From positions 3,156,672 through 3,220,671 of the forward strand of contig NZ_VOQS01000003.1 in assembly GCF_007995085.1 (NCBI RefSeq): a stretch of DNA of 64,000 bases, read 5' to 3'. The translations under genes were made by a program, and so were the position numbers. Shown in pieces: positions 17,968 to 26,683 of the stretch (positions are counted from its first letter, which is position 1; every line of letters starts with the position of its first letter). Under the pieces are notes generated by a model that ran no database searches, had not been told where the DNA came from, and saw only the letters and a program-made list of their open reading frames with translations. The DNA comes from Paraburkholderia azotifigens. Its GTDB lineage: Bacteria > Pseudomonadota > Gammaproteobacteria > Burkholderiales > Burkholderiaceae.

Positions 17968-19013
17968 TGTGGAGTCCCCGTAAGCGGTTTCGTCTTCGCG
18001 AATGCAAACGCGCGCAGCAACTGACGTATCAACATCGCGCGTGCGACGGCCGACTGGATCACGCTGACGACGAGCACGACGATCGCCTTGACGACGAGCG
18101 TCGCTTCGGGCGGCACGCCGATCGAGTACGTGGTGTACGTGAGCGTCTGGATGATCAGCGCGCCGAGCACGGTGCCCGCGAGACTGAAGCGTCCGCCGAG
18201 CAACGACGTGCCGCCGAGCGTCACGGCAAGAATCGCGTCGAGTTCGAGCAGCAGGCCCGCGTTGTTCCCGTCGGCGCTGCGCACGTTGGAACTCGCCAGA
18301 ATGCCGGCGATGGCGGCCGTCAGGCCCGAGAACACGTAGACGCTGAACACGATCGCGCTCGCGCGCAGGCCGACCAGCCGCGTCGCGACGGGATTGACGC
18401 CGATCGCGCGGATGAACAGCCCCAGCGCCGTGCGATTGACGAGCAGCGCCGTCGCGGCCGTCACGCCGAGCGCGATCCACACGGAACACGGCACGGTCGC
18501 GAGATAGCCGCCGCCGAACACGAGATAGCCGGGTGCGCCTATGGGAATGATCTGCCCGCCCGTCAGCAGCTGCGCAACGCCGCGCCCCGCCACCATCAGG
18601 ATCAGCGTCGCGATGATCGGCTGCATGCCGACGAACGCGACCAGCATGCCGTTCCAGATGCCCGCCAGCACACCTACAGCGAGCGCCGCGCCGAGCGCTA
18701 CCCCGATGCGCGACGGATCGTCGGCGAGCACGACGGCGGCCGCCGCGCCCGCAATCGCGACGATCGCGCCGACGGAAATATCGATGCCGCGCGTCGCGAT
18801 CACGAGCGTCATGCCGAGCGAGACGATCACGAGCGGCGCGGCGCGGTTGAGAATGTCGATGGGCGCGCCGAACAGATGTCCGTCGAGTACGGTGATCGAC
18901 AGAAAGTTCGCGCGGTGCACGACGTCGATGACGAACAGCGCGACGAGCGTCAGCACGGGCCACACCAGCTGGTGCCTGAATACCGCCTGAATCCGCTTCA
19001 TTTCCTGCTTCAT
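17964..19013 (-). CDS. ytfT: sugar ABC transporter permease, YtfT-like
   Basis: This 349-aa inner-membrane permease has hydrophobic helices throughout. The family motifs are VIVSLGMTLVIATRGIDISVGAIVA near the first third and AIGVNPVATRLVGLRASAIVF then ELDAILAVTLGGTSLLGGRF. It overlaps the ATPase gene upstream and the second permease gene downstream by four bases each, so it is translationally coupled on both sides. Two different permeases probably form a heterodimer, as in the E. coli YtfT-YjfF pair. Confidence 0.88.
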   Translation of the reverse strand: MKQEMKRIQAVFRHQLVWPVLTLVALFVIDVVHRANFLSITVLDGHLFGAPIDILNRAAPLVIVSLGMTLVIATRGIDISVGAIVAIAGAAAAVVLADDPSRIGVALGAALAVGVLAGIWNGMLVAFVGMQPIIATLILMVAGRGVAQLLTGGQIIPIGAPGYLVFGGGYLATVPCSVWIALGVTAATALLVNRTALGLFIRAIGVNPVATRLVGLRASAIVFSVYVFSGLTAAIAGILASSNVRSADGNNAGLLLELDAILAVTLGGTSLLGGRFSLAGTVLGALIIQTLTYTTYSIGVPPEATLVVKAIVVLVVSVIQSAVARAMLIRQLLRAFAFAKTKPLTGTPQ

Positions 19014-20530
19014 TCGCTACCCCCAGCGATCAGCCGGTAGACCTGATCTTCCGATACCGCACTGCCCGTTACATCGGCGACCTTGCGCCGGTCGCGCAGC
19101 ACCGCAATCCGATGGCTCACGCGCACGACCTCGCTGACTTCGGACGAAATGAACAGGATGGCGAGGCCCTTCGTGCACAGCGCGAGCACGCGGTCCATGA
19201 TTTCGAACTTCGCGGCGACATCGATGCCGCGTGTCGGCTCGTCGAGAATCAGCATCTTCGGCTCGGTGGCGAGCCAACGCGCGAGCACGACCTTTTGCTG
19301 GTTGCCGCCCGACAGCAGGCCGATCGGCTGCTCGGCGTCGTGCGCCTTGATGCCGAGCCGCTCGATATACGTATCGGCGATTTCACGCTGCTTCTTGCGG
19401 CTGATCATGCGCAGCCAGCCGCGCCGCGCCTGCAGCGCGAGGATGATGTTCTCGCGGATCGACAGCGCGGCGACGATGCCCTCCTTCTTGCGGTCTTCGG
19501 GGCAATAGCCGATGCCGTGCCGCACGGCATCGTGCGGCGAACTGAGCTTCGTGCTCTTGCCGTCGATGCTGATCGTGCCCGTATCCGCCTTGTCGACGCC
19601 AAACACGAGGCGCGCCGTTTCCGTGCGGCCCGACCCGAGCAAACCGGCGAGACCGAGTATCTGCCCCGGCTGCACGTCGAGATCGATGGGATTCATCACG
19701 CCGCGCCGCGCGACGCCCTGCATCGACAGAAACGGTGCGGCGCCCGCGTGCTGCTGCGGCGTATCGGGCGCGCCGCCTTTGAGGCGCTCCGACATCCGGT
19801 TGTGGCCGACCATCTTCGCAACGAGTTCCTCGACGGGCAAATCCTTCGCGAGATATTCGCCCTCGCGCACGCCGTTGCGCATCACCGTGATGCGATCGGA
19901 AATCGCGTACGTCTGTTCGAGAAAGTGCGTGACGAACAGGATCGCAATGCCCGCCTGCTTGAGATTGCGCAGCACGTCGAAGAGCCGCGCGACTTCGCCG
20001 TCGTCGAGACTCGACGTCGGCTCGTCGAGGATCAGCACGCGCGCCTTCACCGACATCGCGCGCGCAATCGCGACCATCTGCTGCACGGCGATCGGGTAGG
20101 CATCGAGCGACTTGGTGACGTCGAGCGACACATTCAGTCCGGCAAGCGCCGCGTGCGAGCGCGCATGGATTGCTTTCCAGTCGATCGCGCCGCGCCGCTT
20201 CGGCTGACGGCCCGCGAAAATGTTCTCGGCCACCGACAGATTCGGGCAGAGATTGATTTCCTGGTAAAGCGTCTGGATGCCCGCAGCTTCCGCTTCGAGC
20301 GGCGTGGCGAAACGCACGGGCTCGCCCGCGAGACGGATCTCGCCTGCGTCCTGTTCGTGCACGCCCGTGAGTACGTGGATGAGCGTCGATTTGCCCGCGC
20401 CGTTCTGGCCCATCAACGAATGGATTTCTCCGGGAAAAAGCCGGAAGTCGACGCCCGACAGCGCTTTCACGCCCGGGAACGTCTTGCTGATACCGATGGT
20501 TTCGAGTAACGGTTGTTCGGCCATATGCAT
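19010..20530 (-). CDS. ytfR: sugar ABC transporter ATPase with two nucleotide-binding domains, YtfR-like
   Basis: This 506-aa cytoplasmic ATPase has two ABC domains. Domain 1 has Walker A GQNGAGKST, a degenerate signature (AYPIAVQQMVAIARA) and Walker B VLILDEPTSSLD. Domain 2 has a modified P-loop GLLGSGRTE, signature LSGGNQQKVVLARW and Walker B MLILDEPTRGID. This asymmetry is normal for the RbsA/MglA/YtfR class. It lies 92 bases after the binding-protein gene, with a terminator-like hairpin between them that should lower its expression relative to the binding protein. Confidence 0.92.
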   Translation of the reverse strand: MHMAEQPLLETIGISKTFPGVKALSGVDFRLFPGEIHSLMGQNGAGKSTLIHVLTGVHEQDAGEIRLAGEPVRFATPLEAEAAGIQTLYQEINLCPNLSVAENIFAGRQPKRRGAIDWKAIHARSHAALAGLNVSLDVTKSLDAYPIAVQQMVAIARAMSVKARVLILDEPTSSLDDGEVARLFDVLRNLKQAGIAILFVTHFLEQTYAISDRITVMRNGVREGEYLAKDLPVEELVAKMVGHNRMSERLKGGAPDTPQQHAGAAPFLSMQGVARRGVMNPIDLDVQPGQILGLAGLLGSGRTETARLVFGVDKADTGTISIDGKSTKLSSPHDAVRHGIGYCPEDRKKEGIVAALSIRENIILALQARRGWLRMISRKKQREIADTYIERLGIKAHDAEQPIGLLSGGNQQKVVLARWLATEPKMLILDEPTRGIDVAAKFEIMDRVLALCTKGLAILFISSEVSEVVRVSHRIAVLRDRRKVADVTGSAVSEDQVYRLIAGGSE

Positions 20531-20564
20531 GACACAAGCAGCGTGACGATCACGTGATGGAAAA

Positions 20565-20596
20565 TCCGGCGCGCCCTCGCGACAAGGCGCGCCGGA
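20565..20596 (-). terminator. terminator/attenuator hairpin between ytfQ and ytfR
   Basis: TCCGGCGCGCC and GGCGCGCCGGA form a perfect 11-bp GC-rich stem with a 10-base loop. On the minus strand it is followed directly by TTTT. Partial termination here would give more binding protein than membrane components, which is usual in ABC importers. Confidence 0.75.
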
Positions 20597-20622
20597 CGGT
20601 CTCAGCAGTTAAGCCGTTCCGT

Positions 20623-21591
20623 TCAGTACTTGCGCTGCGGCAGGATCTGCGCGGCGACGTTCATCGGGAACACGGTTTCGTTGGTCACGATGCGCTTGGG
20701 CAACTGCTTGCCCGCCACCACGTCCTTGACGGCCGTCATCAGTTGCGGTCCGAGCAGCGGGCTGCATTCGACGTCGACGTTGATCTTGCCTGCGATCATC
20801 GCTTCGAAGCCGCCCTTGGTCGCATCGAACGATACGACGCTCACGTCCTTGCCTGGCTTGATGCCTGCTTCTTCCATCGCCTGGATCGCGCCGAGCGCCA
20901 TGTCGTCGTTATGCGCGTAGACCACATTGATCTGTTTGCCGTAGGTCTTTGCAAACGCTTCCATCACCTGCTTGCCGCCCGCGAGCGTGAAGTCGCCGCT
21001 CTGCGAAGCGATGATCTTGAACTTCGGATCGTTCTTGATCACTTCCATCAGGCCCGCGTGACGGTCGTTCGCGGGTGCGCTGCCAACCGTGCCCTGCAGT
21101 TCGGCGATGTTGATCGGACCCGCTTCGTTCTTGTAGCGCTCTTCGAGCCAGCGTCCTGCACGGCGGCCTTCTTCGAGGAAGTCAGAGCCGATCATCGTCA
21201 CGTAGAGCGACGTGTCTTTCACGTCGATCGAACGGTCCGTGAGAATCACGGGGATCTTCGCGTTCTTCGCTTCTGTCAGCACGGGTTCCCAGCCGGACTC
21301 GACGACGGGCGAAAAGGCGATCACGTCCACCTTCTGCGCGATGAACGAGCGGATGGCCTTGATCTGGTTTTCCTGCTTCTGCTGCGCGTCCGAGAACTTC
21401 AGATTGATGCCGGCATCTTTCGCGGACGTTTTCACCGACACGGTATTCGCAGTGCGCCATGCGCTTTCCGCGCCGACCTGCGAAAAGCCCAAGGTGATCT
21501 GCTTGTCCCCCGCAAAACTATTGACGCTGGCAGCGACGGTGAGCGCCGCTCCAACAAGCATTCCGGCGATCAGACGCGTGGCGACTTTCAT
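20623..21591 (-). CDS. ytfQ: sugar ABC transporter periplasmic binding protein, YtfQ-like
   Basis: This 322-aa periplasmic protein has signal MLVGAALTVAASVNSFAG and then the family start KQITLGFSQVGAESAWRTAN, which is characteristic of YtfQ (galactofuranose binding). Further matches are KFSDAQQKQENQIKAIRSFI, VDVIAFSPVVESGWEPVL and NVVYAHNDDMALGAIQAMEE. Start 21591 follows GGAGA at 6 bases; an upstream in-frame extension lacks a signal peptide. It is the first gene of the importer operon. Two perfect inverted repeats upstream (21837-21857, 22042-22058) are candidate operators. No sugar catabolic gene or dedicated regulator is adjacent. Confidence 0.9.
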   Translation of the reverse strand: MKVATRLIAGMLVGAALTVAASVNSFAGDKQITLGFSQVGAESAWRTANTVSVKTSAKDAGINLKFSDAQQKQENQIKAIRSFIAQKVDVIAFSPVVESGWEPVLTEAKNAKIPVILTDRSIDVKDTSLYVTMIGSDFLEEGRRAGRWLEERYKNEAGPINIAELQGTVGSAPANDRHAGLMEVIKNDPKFKIIASQSGDFTLAGGKQVMEAFAKTYGKQINVVYAHNDDMALGAIQAMEEAGIKPGKDVSVVSFDATKGGFEAMIAGKINVDVECSPLLGPQLMTAVKDVVAGKQLPKRIVTNETVFPMNVAAQILPQRKY

Positions 21592-21836
21592 GTGTGTCTC
21601 CGATGTGGTTGTTTTTCCAGGCACTGCTTTCCTGCGTACGCGACAACGGCCTTGACGCGACGACGAATGAACGCATGCGCCAACTCTTGCTGCAAAACAG
21701 GCAACTGACGGTGAATCTGGAAAACGCCGTCGGGAGACCCTCCGGCATGGATGTGCGCTCGTGGCGGACATCCTGCGCGCCGCGCACGCCCCGGAAATGA
21801 CCGAGGTTGCATTTCGCGCGTCTGACTTTTACTTAT

Positions 21837-21857
21837 AGCCAAACTATATGTTTGGCT
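21837..21857. promoter_or_regulatory. operator-like inverted repeat upstream of ytfQ (distal arm pair 1)
   Basis: AGCCAAAC and GTTTGGCT form a perfect 8-bp inverted repeat separated by TATAT. It lies 246 bases upstream of the ytfQ start in an otherwise non-coding stretch. The AT centre and symmetry suggest a repressor or activator site. Confidence 0.5.
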
Positions 21858-22041
21858 TCACGCGCTTTCGATTAGCGTTTTCCCCACGTTCGCCAAGTCG
21901 AACATCAGGCTATCTGAATCGAACAGGCGGCGCTGAGGCCGCCTTTTCCCACGTTTTAGGCAGATATGAAAAACTAATACGGGCGTCGGGCGCTTGGAGA
22001 GTGCCTGATTCGATGTGCGGACGCAGTCATCGATCGGATCG

Positions 22042-22058
22042 TTATAGTAATACTATAA
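22042..22058. promoter_or_regulatory. 17-bp palindrome between the zinc-finger gene and the ytf operon
   Basis: TTATAGTAATACTATAA is a perfect palindrome (7-bp arms, AAT centre) in an AT-rich island of GC-rich DNA, 36 bases past the 3' end of the zinc-finger gene. Its form is like sites of GntR- or MarR-type regulators; no such gene is adjacent. The remaining stretch 21592-22093 shows no ORF I can support. Confidence 0.5.
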
Positions 22059-22093
22059 GGCGCGCGCTCGGCCACATTCATACCGCATGAGAC

Positions 22094-22414
22094 TCAATCG
22101 AAGTCGAACATATCGAACAGCGATTTCTTCTTGCGGTGTGGATCGCGCCGTGGATCGTCATGCTTGTGGCGCTCGTCGTCATACGAATCGTGACGGCGTC
22201 CCCACGACTGTTCGCGCCGGGCATCGTGCTCATGCGGGCGCCCATGCTGGCCGCCTCGGTGTGCGGGCTCTCCTTCGTCCTGCATCTGGTTCAGCAGCTT
22301 GTCGAGTTCCCCGCGATCGAGCCATACGCCGCGGCATGTCGGACAGTAGTCGATCTCGATGCCTTGACGCTCGGTCATCAGAAGATCGGGGGTCTTGCAA
22401 ACGGGACATTTCAT
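22094..22414 (-). CDS. TFIIB-type zinc-ribbon protein
   Basis: This 106-aa protein begins with a four-cysteine ribbon: MKCPVCKTPDLL and, 24 residues on, YCPTCRGVWLDRGELDKLL. This is the zf-TFIIB domain found in small bacterial proteins. The rest is a His/Asp/Arg-rich, probably disordered stretch that ends in KKKSLFDMFDFD. AAAGGAG lies 4 bases upstream of the ATG. Function unknown; such proteins are thought to bind nucleic acid or proteins. Confidence 0.8.
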   Translation of the reverse strand: MKCPVCKTPDLLMTERQGIEIDYCPTCRGVWLDRGELDKLLNQMQDEGEPAHRGGQHGRPHEHDARREQSWGRRHDSYDDERHKHDDPRRDPHRKKKSLFDMFDFD

Positions 22415-22480
22415 TGCATCGCTCCTTTTGTATCCAGGTACAGAGCGGCGGTTTTCGCCGCCGCTCCCGAAACGCTTCCT

Positions 22481-23296
22481 TTAGTTAGAGAGCGCCGAAC
22501 CTTCCGTGCGAGCCTTTTCTGAGGAAATGGCAGACACATACGCTGTTGCCGCCTTGAGCTCTCGTCTGACCTGCCTGCGACGCGCCAGCATGTTCATTCC
22601 TTCGACGAAGCCGGAAAAAGCCATCGCAGCGTAGATGTAGCCCTTCGGCACGTGCGAGCCGAAACCCTCCGCAATCAGCGTCATCGCGATCACCAGCAGA
22701 AAGCTCAGCGCCAGCGTGACGATGGTCGGATTGCGCTCGATGAACTTCGACAACGGACGCGCCGCGAACAGCATCGCCGTGACGGCCGCGATCACCGCAA
22801 TAAACATGATGGGCAGGTGATCCGTCATGCCGACGGCAGTAATGATGCTGTCGACGGAAAACACGAGGTCGAGCAGAAGAATCTGGCCGATTGCCGCCGT
22901 CACCGTCAGCCCGCCCACGCCCATCGCGGGATTCGATACCGTGTCGGCGTCCCGGCTCACGTGATGGTGCATTTCGCGCGTGGCCTTCCACACGAGGAAT
23001 AGCCCGCCCGCGAGCAGAATCAGGTCGCGCCACGAGAACGCATGGTCGAACACCGAAAACACGGGCTCCGTCAGGCGCGCAATCCACGCGACCGTGCTGA
23101 GCAGGCCGAGCCTCATCACCAGCGCCAGCATGATGCCGATGCGCTGGGTTCGCGCGCGCTGCGCTTCAGGCAGCTTGTTGCTCAGAATGGAGATGAAGAT
23201 CAGGTTGTCGATGCCGAGCACGACCTCCATCACGACGAGTGTCACGAGTGCAGCCCATGCTGCGGGATCGGCGGCGAGTGTCAGTAAGGAATCCAT
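22481..23296 (-). CDS. TerC-family integral membrane protein
   Basis: This 271-aa membrane protein has the TerC hallmark [20 protein letters not shown] near the N-terminus and its inverted counterpart [18 protein letters not shown] in the second half. The conserved Asp residues within helices (GIDN, SVDS) are linked to metal-ion handling. TerC-family proteins take part in manganese export and metal loading of exported enzymes. Start 23296 is the ATG directly before the first helix; there is no strong ribosome site. It diverges from an NhaR-type regulator, 147 bases away. Confidence 0.9.
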   Translation of the reverse strand: MDSLLTLAADPAAWAALVTLVVMEVVLGIDNLIFISILSNKLPEAQRARTQRIGIMLALVMRLGLLSTVAWIARLTEPVFSVFDHAFSWRDLILLAGGLFLVWKATREMHHHVSRDADTVSNPAMGVGGLTVTAAIGQILLLDLVFSVDSIITAVGMTDHLPIMFIAVIAAVTAMLFAARPLSKFIERNPTIVTLALSFLLVIAMTLIAEGFGSHVPKGYIYAAMAFSGFVEGMNMLARRRQVRRELKAATAYVSAISSEKARTEGSALSN

Positions 23297-23385
23297 TTGC
23301 GCGCGTTGTTGTCCGTTGTCCGTTGAAAATAAGCGGCCGATTACTGCATCACAGCCTGTTGCACGCATGATCGCCTGACTGCGCA

Positions 23386-23432
23386 TTCGGAAAAACCAGT
23401 GGTAAGCTGATAGTCAGTTCGGTTTTTTCGAA
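23386..23432. promoter_or_regulatory. paired TTCGG-type motifs in the terC/LysR intergenic region
   Basis: TTCGGTTTTTTCGAA (23418-23432, overlapping the region just before the LysR start at 23444) and, in inverted orientation, TTCGGAAAAACCAGT (23386-23400) lie 17 bases apart. A third, better copy sits at 24351-24365 before the HPF-like gene. Placement between a LysR gene and a divergent target suggests LysR binding. Confidence 0.5.
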
Positions 23433-23443
23433 GTGAGACAGAC

Positions 23444-24331
23444 ATGCTCAACTACCGGCACTTGCACTATTTCTGGGTTGTCGTGAAGGAAGGGGGCTTT
23501 GCACGCGCTGCCGAACGGCTCGACATGGCGGTGCAAACCATCAGCGCGCAGGTGCGCGAGCTGGAAAAGTCGCTCGGACATCAACTGCTGAAACCGTCAG
23601 GGCGCGGTGTCGCGATGACGGAGGCGGGACAGGCGGCCTACGCACGCGCGGAGGAAATTTTTCAGCTTGGGCGCGCACTGCACGACGACGTGCGGGAAGC
23701 AGCAGGCGGTAAAGTCGCGCGTTTTGCAGTCGGTTTGACCGACGGCATTTCGAAGCTGGCCGTCCACGCGATTCTCGCGAACGTGCTCGACACGCCCTCT
23801 TTGCGGCTGCTCTGTCATGAAGGCGAAGCGGAAGACCTGCTGGCGGAACTGGCGCATCATCATCTGGATCTCGTGTTGTCCAGCCAGCCCGCGCCGCACA
23901 ATTCGAATCTGCGTCTGTCCAGCGAACGCCTGATCGCCTCGCCGATCGACTGGTACGGGCCGGCCAGCCTCGTGCGCAAGACGCATATCGACCATTTTCC
24001 GCAGAGTCTCGCGACCCTTCCCGTGCTGCTGCCCACCGGTCATTCGTCGCTGCGCTCGCGACTCGACCGCTGGCTCGAAGCGGAGAGTATCCGGCCGCGC
24101 ATTGCGGGCGAGTTCGAAGACAGTGCGCTGATGGCGCTGTTTGCCGCGCGCGGCATGGGCGTGTTTCCGCTCGCGGCCTTCGGCGCGGAGCGCAACGATC
24201 CGATGCATCGCGGCCTGCGCTGGCTAGGCCGCTCGCCGGACGTGAAGGAGGAAATTCACGCGATCGTGTCGCGACGCGGGCGGCATCATCCCCTGACGCA
24301 AAAGGTGCTGGGCGCAGCGGCAAACAGCTGA
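23444..24331 (+). CDS. LysR-family regulator, NhaR-type
   Basis: This 295-aa regulator starts MLNYRHLHYFWVVVKEGGFA, the typical opening of NhaR-like activators. The winged HTH follows (RAAERLDMAVQTISAQVRELEKSLG) and then a substrate-binding-like effector domain. NhaR in E. coli responds to Na+ and activates nhaA; no antiporter gene is adjacent here. Neighbours are terC (divergent) and an HPF/RaiA-like gene downstream, both with the same 15-bp motif in front, so these are its likely targets. Confidence 0.88.
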   Translation: MLNYRHLHYFWVVVKEGGFARAAERLDMAVQTISAQVRELEKSLGHQLLKPSGRGVAMTEAGQAAYARAEEIFQLGRALHDDVREAAGGKVARFAVGLTDGISKLAVHAILANVLDTPSLRLLCHEGEAEDLLAELAHHHLDLVLSSQPAPHNSNLRLSSERLIASPIDWYGPASLVRKTHIDHFPQSLATLPVLLPTGHSSLRSRLDRWLEAESIRPRIAGEFEDSALMALFAARGMGVFPLAAFGAERNDPMHRGLRWLGRSPDVKEEIHAIVSRRGRHHPLTQKVLGAAANS

Positions 24332-24350
24332 TAGGCGGCGCACGAGCAGA

Positions 24351-24365
24351 TTCGGTTTTCCCGAA
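24351..24365. promoter_or_regulatory. TTCGG-type inverted repeat before the HPF-like gene
   Basis: TTCGGTTTTCCCGAA has 5-bp inverted arms (TTCGG / CCGAA) and lies 81 bases before the next start codon. It is closely related to the two motifs at 23386-23432, differing from the second mainly in the TTTTC/TTTTT centre. Confidence 0.5.
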
Positions 24366-24445
24366 CTTGAGTTTCGTTTATTTCTGCTTTTTCCGGCATA
24401 CCTCCTCACCGTAATCTTGAGCCGTACCCACGAAGGAGGTGTCTC

Positions 24446-24802
24446 ATGCAAGTTCTGTTCAAGTCCCGCGACCGTGAAGCCGTCCGTATGCGCAGCTTCG
24501 CGCGCCAACGCATCCGCTTCGTGTTTCGCCGCATGGACTGGCTGATTTCGAAAGCGACCGTCAGTCTGTCCGACATCAACGGTCCGCGTGGCGGACTCGA
24601 CAAACGCTGCCAGGTGCAGGTGCAGACACCGGATGCGACGCCCGTCGTGGTGACGTCGATTGCGAGAGACTGGCGCGGCGCGCTCGACCTCGCGCTCGCT
24701 CGTGCCGCGCGTTCGATCGTACGCAGGCAGCAGGCGCGCGTGGCCGTGCGGCGCATCAGTCAGCGCGAGCCCGCGTGGACTCCACAGCCGGATGCCGTTT
24801 AA
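24446..24802 (+). CDS. HPF/RaiA-family ribosome-associated protein
   Basis: This 118-aa protein shows the beta-alpha pattern of hibernation-promoting factors: RIRFVFRRMDWLISKATVSL, then SDINGPRGGLDKRCQVQVQT and a helix DWRGALDLALARAARSIVRRQ. The SDxNGPxGGxDKxCxV segment is shared by short ribosome-associated HPF-like proteins. It lacks the long C-terminal dimerisation domain. A ribosome site GAAGGAGG lies 6 bases upstream. It may be induced by the adjacent NhaR-type regulator under stress. Confidence 0.8.
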   Translation: MQVLFKSRDREAVRMRSFARQRIRFVFRRMDWLISKATVSLSDINGPRGGLDKRCQVQVQTPDATPVVVTSIARDWRGALDLALARAARSIVRRQQARVAVRRISQREPAWTPQPDAV

Positions 24803-24847
24803 ACAGCCGGGGGACTTCGGACGGCACTATGTATGCGGTGCCGTCTG

Positions 24848-25669
24848 CTATCCCCGCAGCGCGCGATCAAGCAACTGCAGGCCCTCGATTCCGCCTCGCG
24901 CGAGCCCGATACCGTGATGAGGCGCAATGCCGAAATCGCGTGGATTAATGCGGATCACGCGCGGACCGTTTTGCTCGCTGAAATACCGTACGGTCGGAAT
25001 CGCCTTGCCTGCGCCGATTTCGATCACGACGAGCTGCTCGACCGTCGACAGCCACGCGTGCAGACGCGCTTCCTGCTCCTCGGTGCGCAATGCGATCCAG
25101 TCGTAGTCGCCGAACATCAGGATGTTGGGCCGCGCGACGGCGCCGCACGCGGGACAGCGCGGCAATTCGCTCACGAGTTCGCAGGTCGATTCGTCGACCA
25201 CGGGCTGCACGTCGTCCGCACGCCACAAGCCGTCGTGGCACACCTCCGAGCATTGCAGCATGTGAATCGAACCGTGGCATTCGGCCACCGATGCATCGTC
25301 GAATCCCGCTGCCTGGAACTGCCCGTCGACGTTGCTGGTGAATGCGAAGATGCCGCGCGGCAGCGCTTTCGCCCATCGACGCAGCATCTCGAATCCCGGA
25401 TGCGGCACGGTGCGCCGGTACAGATCGAGCCGATGTCCATAGAAGCCCCAGCAGAGCCGCGGATGCAGCGCCATCACGCGCGGATTCGCCATATCCTGAA
25501 AGGTCAGGCGATGCTGCTTCAACGCGGGATAGGCGCGCCAGAAGCCCTCTGCACCGCGATAATCGGGCAAGCCTGAATCGACGCCCATCCCCGCGCCTGC
25601 CGTCACCAGCAGACCGTCGGCTTCGCGCAGCCATGACACGGCGCGTCTGATACGTTCGTTTTCGTCCAT
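24848..25669 (-). CDS. Sir2-family (sirtuin) NAD-dependent protein
   Basis: This 273-aa protein has the NAD-binding motif VTAGAGMGVDSGLPDYRGAE, the sirtuin TSNVDGQF, and the presumed catalytic His in ECHGSIHMLQC. A zinc module follows with cysteines at QCSEVCHD and RCPACG. Family members deacylate lysines or act as ADP-ribosyltransferases. The usual TQN is replaced by TSN, as in a distinct bacterial sirtuin subgroup. It is convergent with the HPF-like gene, 45 bases away. Confidence 0.88.
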   Translation of the reverse strand: MDENERIRRAVSWLREADGLLVTAGAGMGVDSGLPDYRGAEGFWRAYPALKQHRLTFQDMANPRVMALHPRLCWGFYGHRLDLYRRTVPHPGFEMLRRWAKALPRGIFAFTSNVDGQFQAAGFDDASVAECHGSIHMLQCSEVCHDGLWRADDVQPVVDESTCELVSELPRCPACGAVARPNILMFGDYDWIALRTEEQEARLHAWLSTVEQLVVIEIGAGKAIPTVRYFSEQNGPRVIRINPRDFGIAPHHGIGLARGGIEGLQLLDRALRG

Positions 25670-25808
25670 CGCGCTACTCTAGCAAGTCGTCCGCCCGCCG
25701 TCCCGCGCGCGCGCGTCGTGCGCTGCATGGGCGTTGTGAAGCTTGAGTCTTGCCTCTATCCTGTCGGCACACGTTCAAACCTGTAGACGCCATCAAGGAG
25801 ACCGTTCG

Positions 25809-26447
25809 ATGTCCGCTTCCGCTGCCGTATTCGCTATTCTCGTCGCGTTGTTGATGGGCGCGATGATTCCTGGCCCGAGTTTCGTGCTCGTCGCGCGAAA
25901 CTCGATCAGCCTGTCTCGCGGCGACGGACTCTCGACGGCGTTGGGTATGGGCATTGGCGGGATTTTCTTCGGCGGCATTGCGCTCGCCGGCCTGTACACG
26001 CTGCTGGTCGCCGTCGAATGGCTGTATATCGGCCTGAAAGTGGCGGGCGGCCTGTATCTGATCTATATGGCGTCGAAGATCTGGCGCGGCGCCGCGCATC
26101 CGATCGAGATGGGCAATGCGGGTGCAGCGCACGGCGGCAGCGCGAAGAAATCGTTCTGGATCGGCCTGACGACTCAGCTCAGCAATCCGAAGACGGCGAT
26201 CTGGTACGGCAGTATCTTTGCGGCGCTGCTGCCGCAGCATCCGCCCGTGTGGTGCTACTTCGTGCTGCCGCCGCTGGTCTTCGCGGTGGAGTTCGGCTGG
26301 TACACGATCGTGGCGCTGTGTTTCTCGAGCCGGCGCCCGCGCGAAATCTATCTGCACGCGAAGACGTGGATCGACCGGATCGCGGCAGGCGCCATCGCGG
26401 CGCTCGGTCTGCGGCTGATCTTCGCGGCGAACAAGGCGGGCATCTGA
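25809..26447 (+). CDS. LysE/RhtB-family amino-acid exporter
   Basis: This 212-aa membrane protein has six hydrophobic segments. Family motifs are the N-terminal GAMIPGPSFVLVARNSISLS, then GLKVAGGLYLIYMASKIWRG, and KSFWIGLTTQLSNPKTAIWY. The start at 25809 follows AAGGAGA by 7 bases. The substrate (homoserine/threonine-like or other amino acids) cannot be told. It is followed by a strong hairpin at 26511. Confidence 0.88.
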   Translation: MSASAAVFAILVALLMGAMIPGPSFVLVARNSISLSRGDGLSTALGMGIGGIFFGGIALAGLYTLLVAVEWLYIGLKVAGGLYLIYMASKIWRGAAHPIEMGNAGAAHGGSAKKSFWIGLTTQLSNPKTAIWYGSIFAALLPQHPPVWCYFVLPPLVFAVEFGWYTIVALCFSSRRPREIYLHAKTWIDRIAAGAIAALGLRLIFAANKAGI

Positions 26448-26510
26448 CGAACCGGCGTGGCTGCACAACAGCCGGGATCGACGAAGCGGCACGCGAAGCG
26501 CCAATGAATA

Positions 26511-26539
26511 AAGGGGAGTACGAAAACCGTACTCCCCTT
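26511..26539. terminator. strong stem-loop, probable bidirectional terminator
   Basis: AAGGGGAGTACG and CGTACTCCCCTT make a perfect 12-bp stem with loop AAAAC. On the plus strand CTTT follows; on the minus strand TTTATTC follows. It serves the LysE exporter from one side and the small ORF ending at 26555 from the other. Confidence 0.8.
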
Positions 26540-26554
26540 CTTTATGCGATTTGC

Positions 26555-26683
26555 TTAGCGGCGATACGCTTCAGCCAGGACGGCGCAGTGCTGCAGATGC
26601 AGGTCGACGGCGCGGATTGCGAGTTCGCGCAGACGCGAAAGCCAGTTCGTGGTCGGGGCAGCGGCGGTCGTAGCTTGTTGCAT
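26555..26683 (-). CDS. 42-codon small protein
   Basis: The frame ATG-TAA encodes MQQATTAAAPTTNWLSRLRE, then LAIRAVDLHLQHCAVLAEAYRR. Support is contextual: AAGGAG lies 7 bases upstream of the ATG, a strong terminator hairpin lies 16 bases after the stop, and an operator-like repeat lies just upstream. The C-terminal two thirds would form an amphipathic helix with Arg/Leu faces, reminiscent of DUF1127-type small proteins, though I cannot claim membership. Confidence 0.6.
   Translation of the reverse strand: MQQATTAAAPTTNWLSRLRELAIRAVDLHLQHCAVLAEAYRR

Noticed and set aside
16870..18963. 697-codon frame spanning both sugar permeases
   Set aside because: The frame fuses out-of-frame ytfT sequence with yjfF; motifs, start sites and the ATGA overlap show two separate genes.
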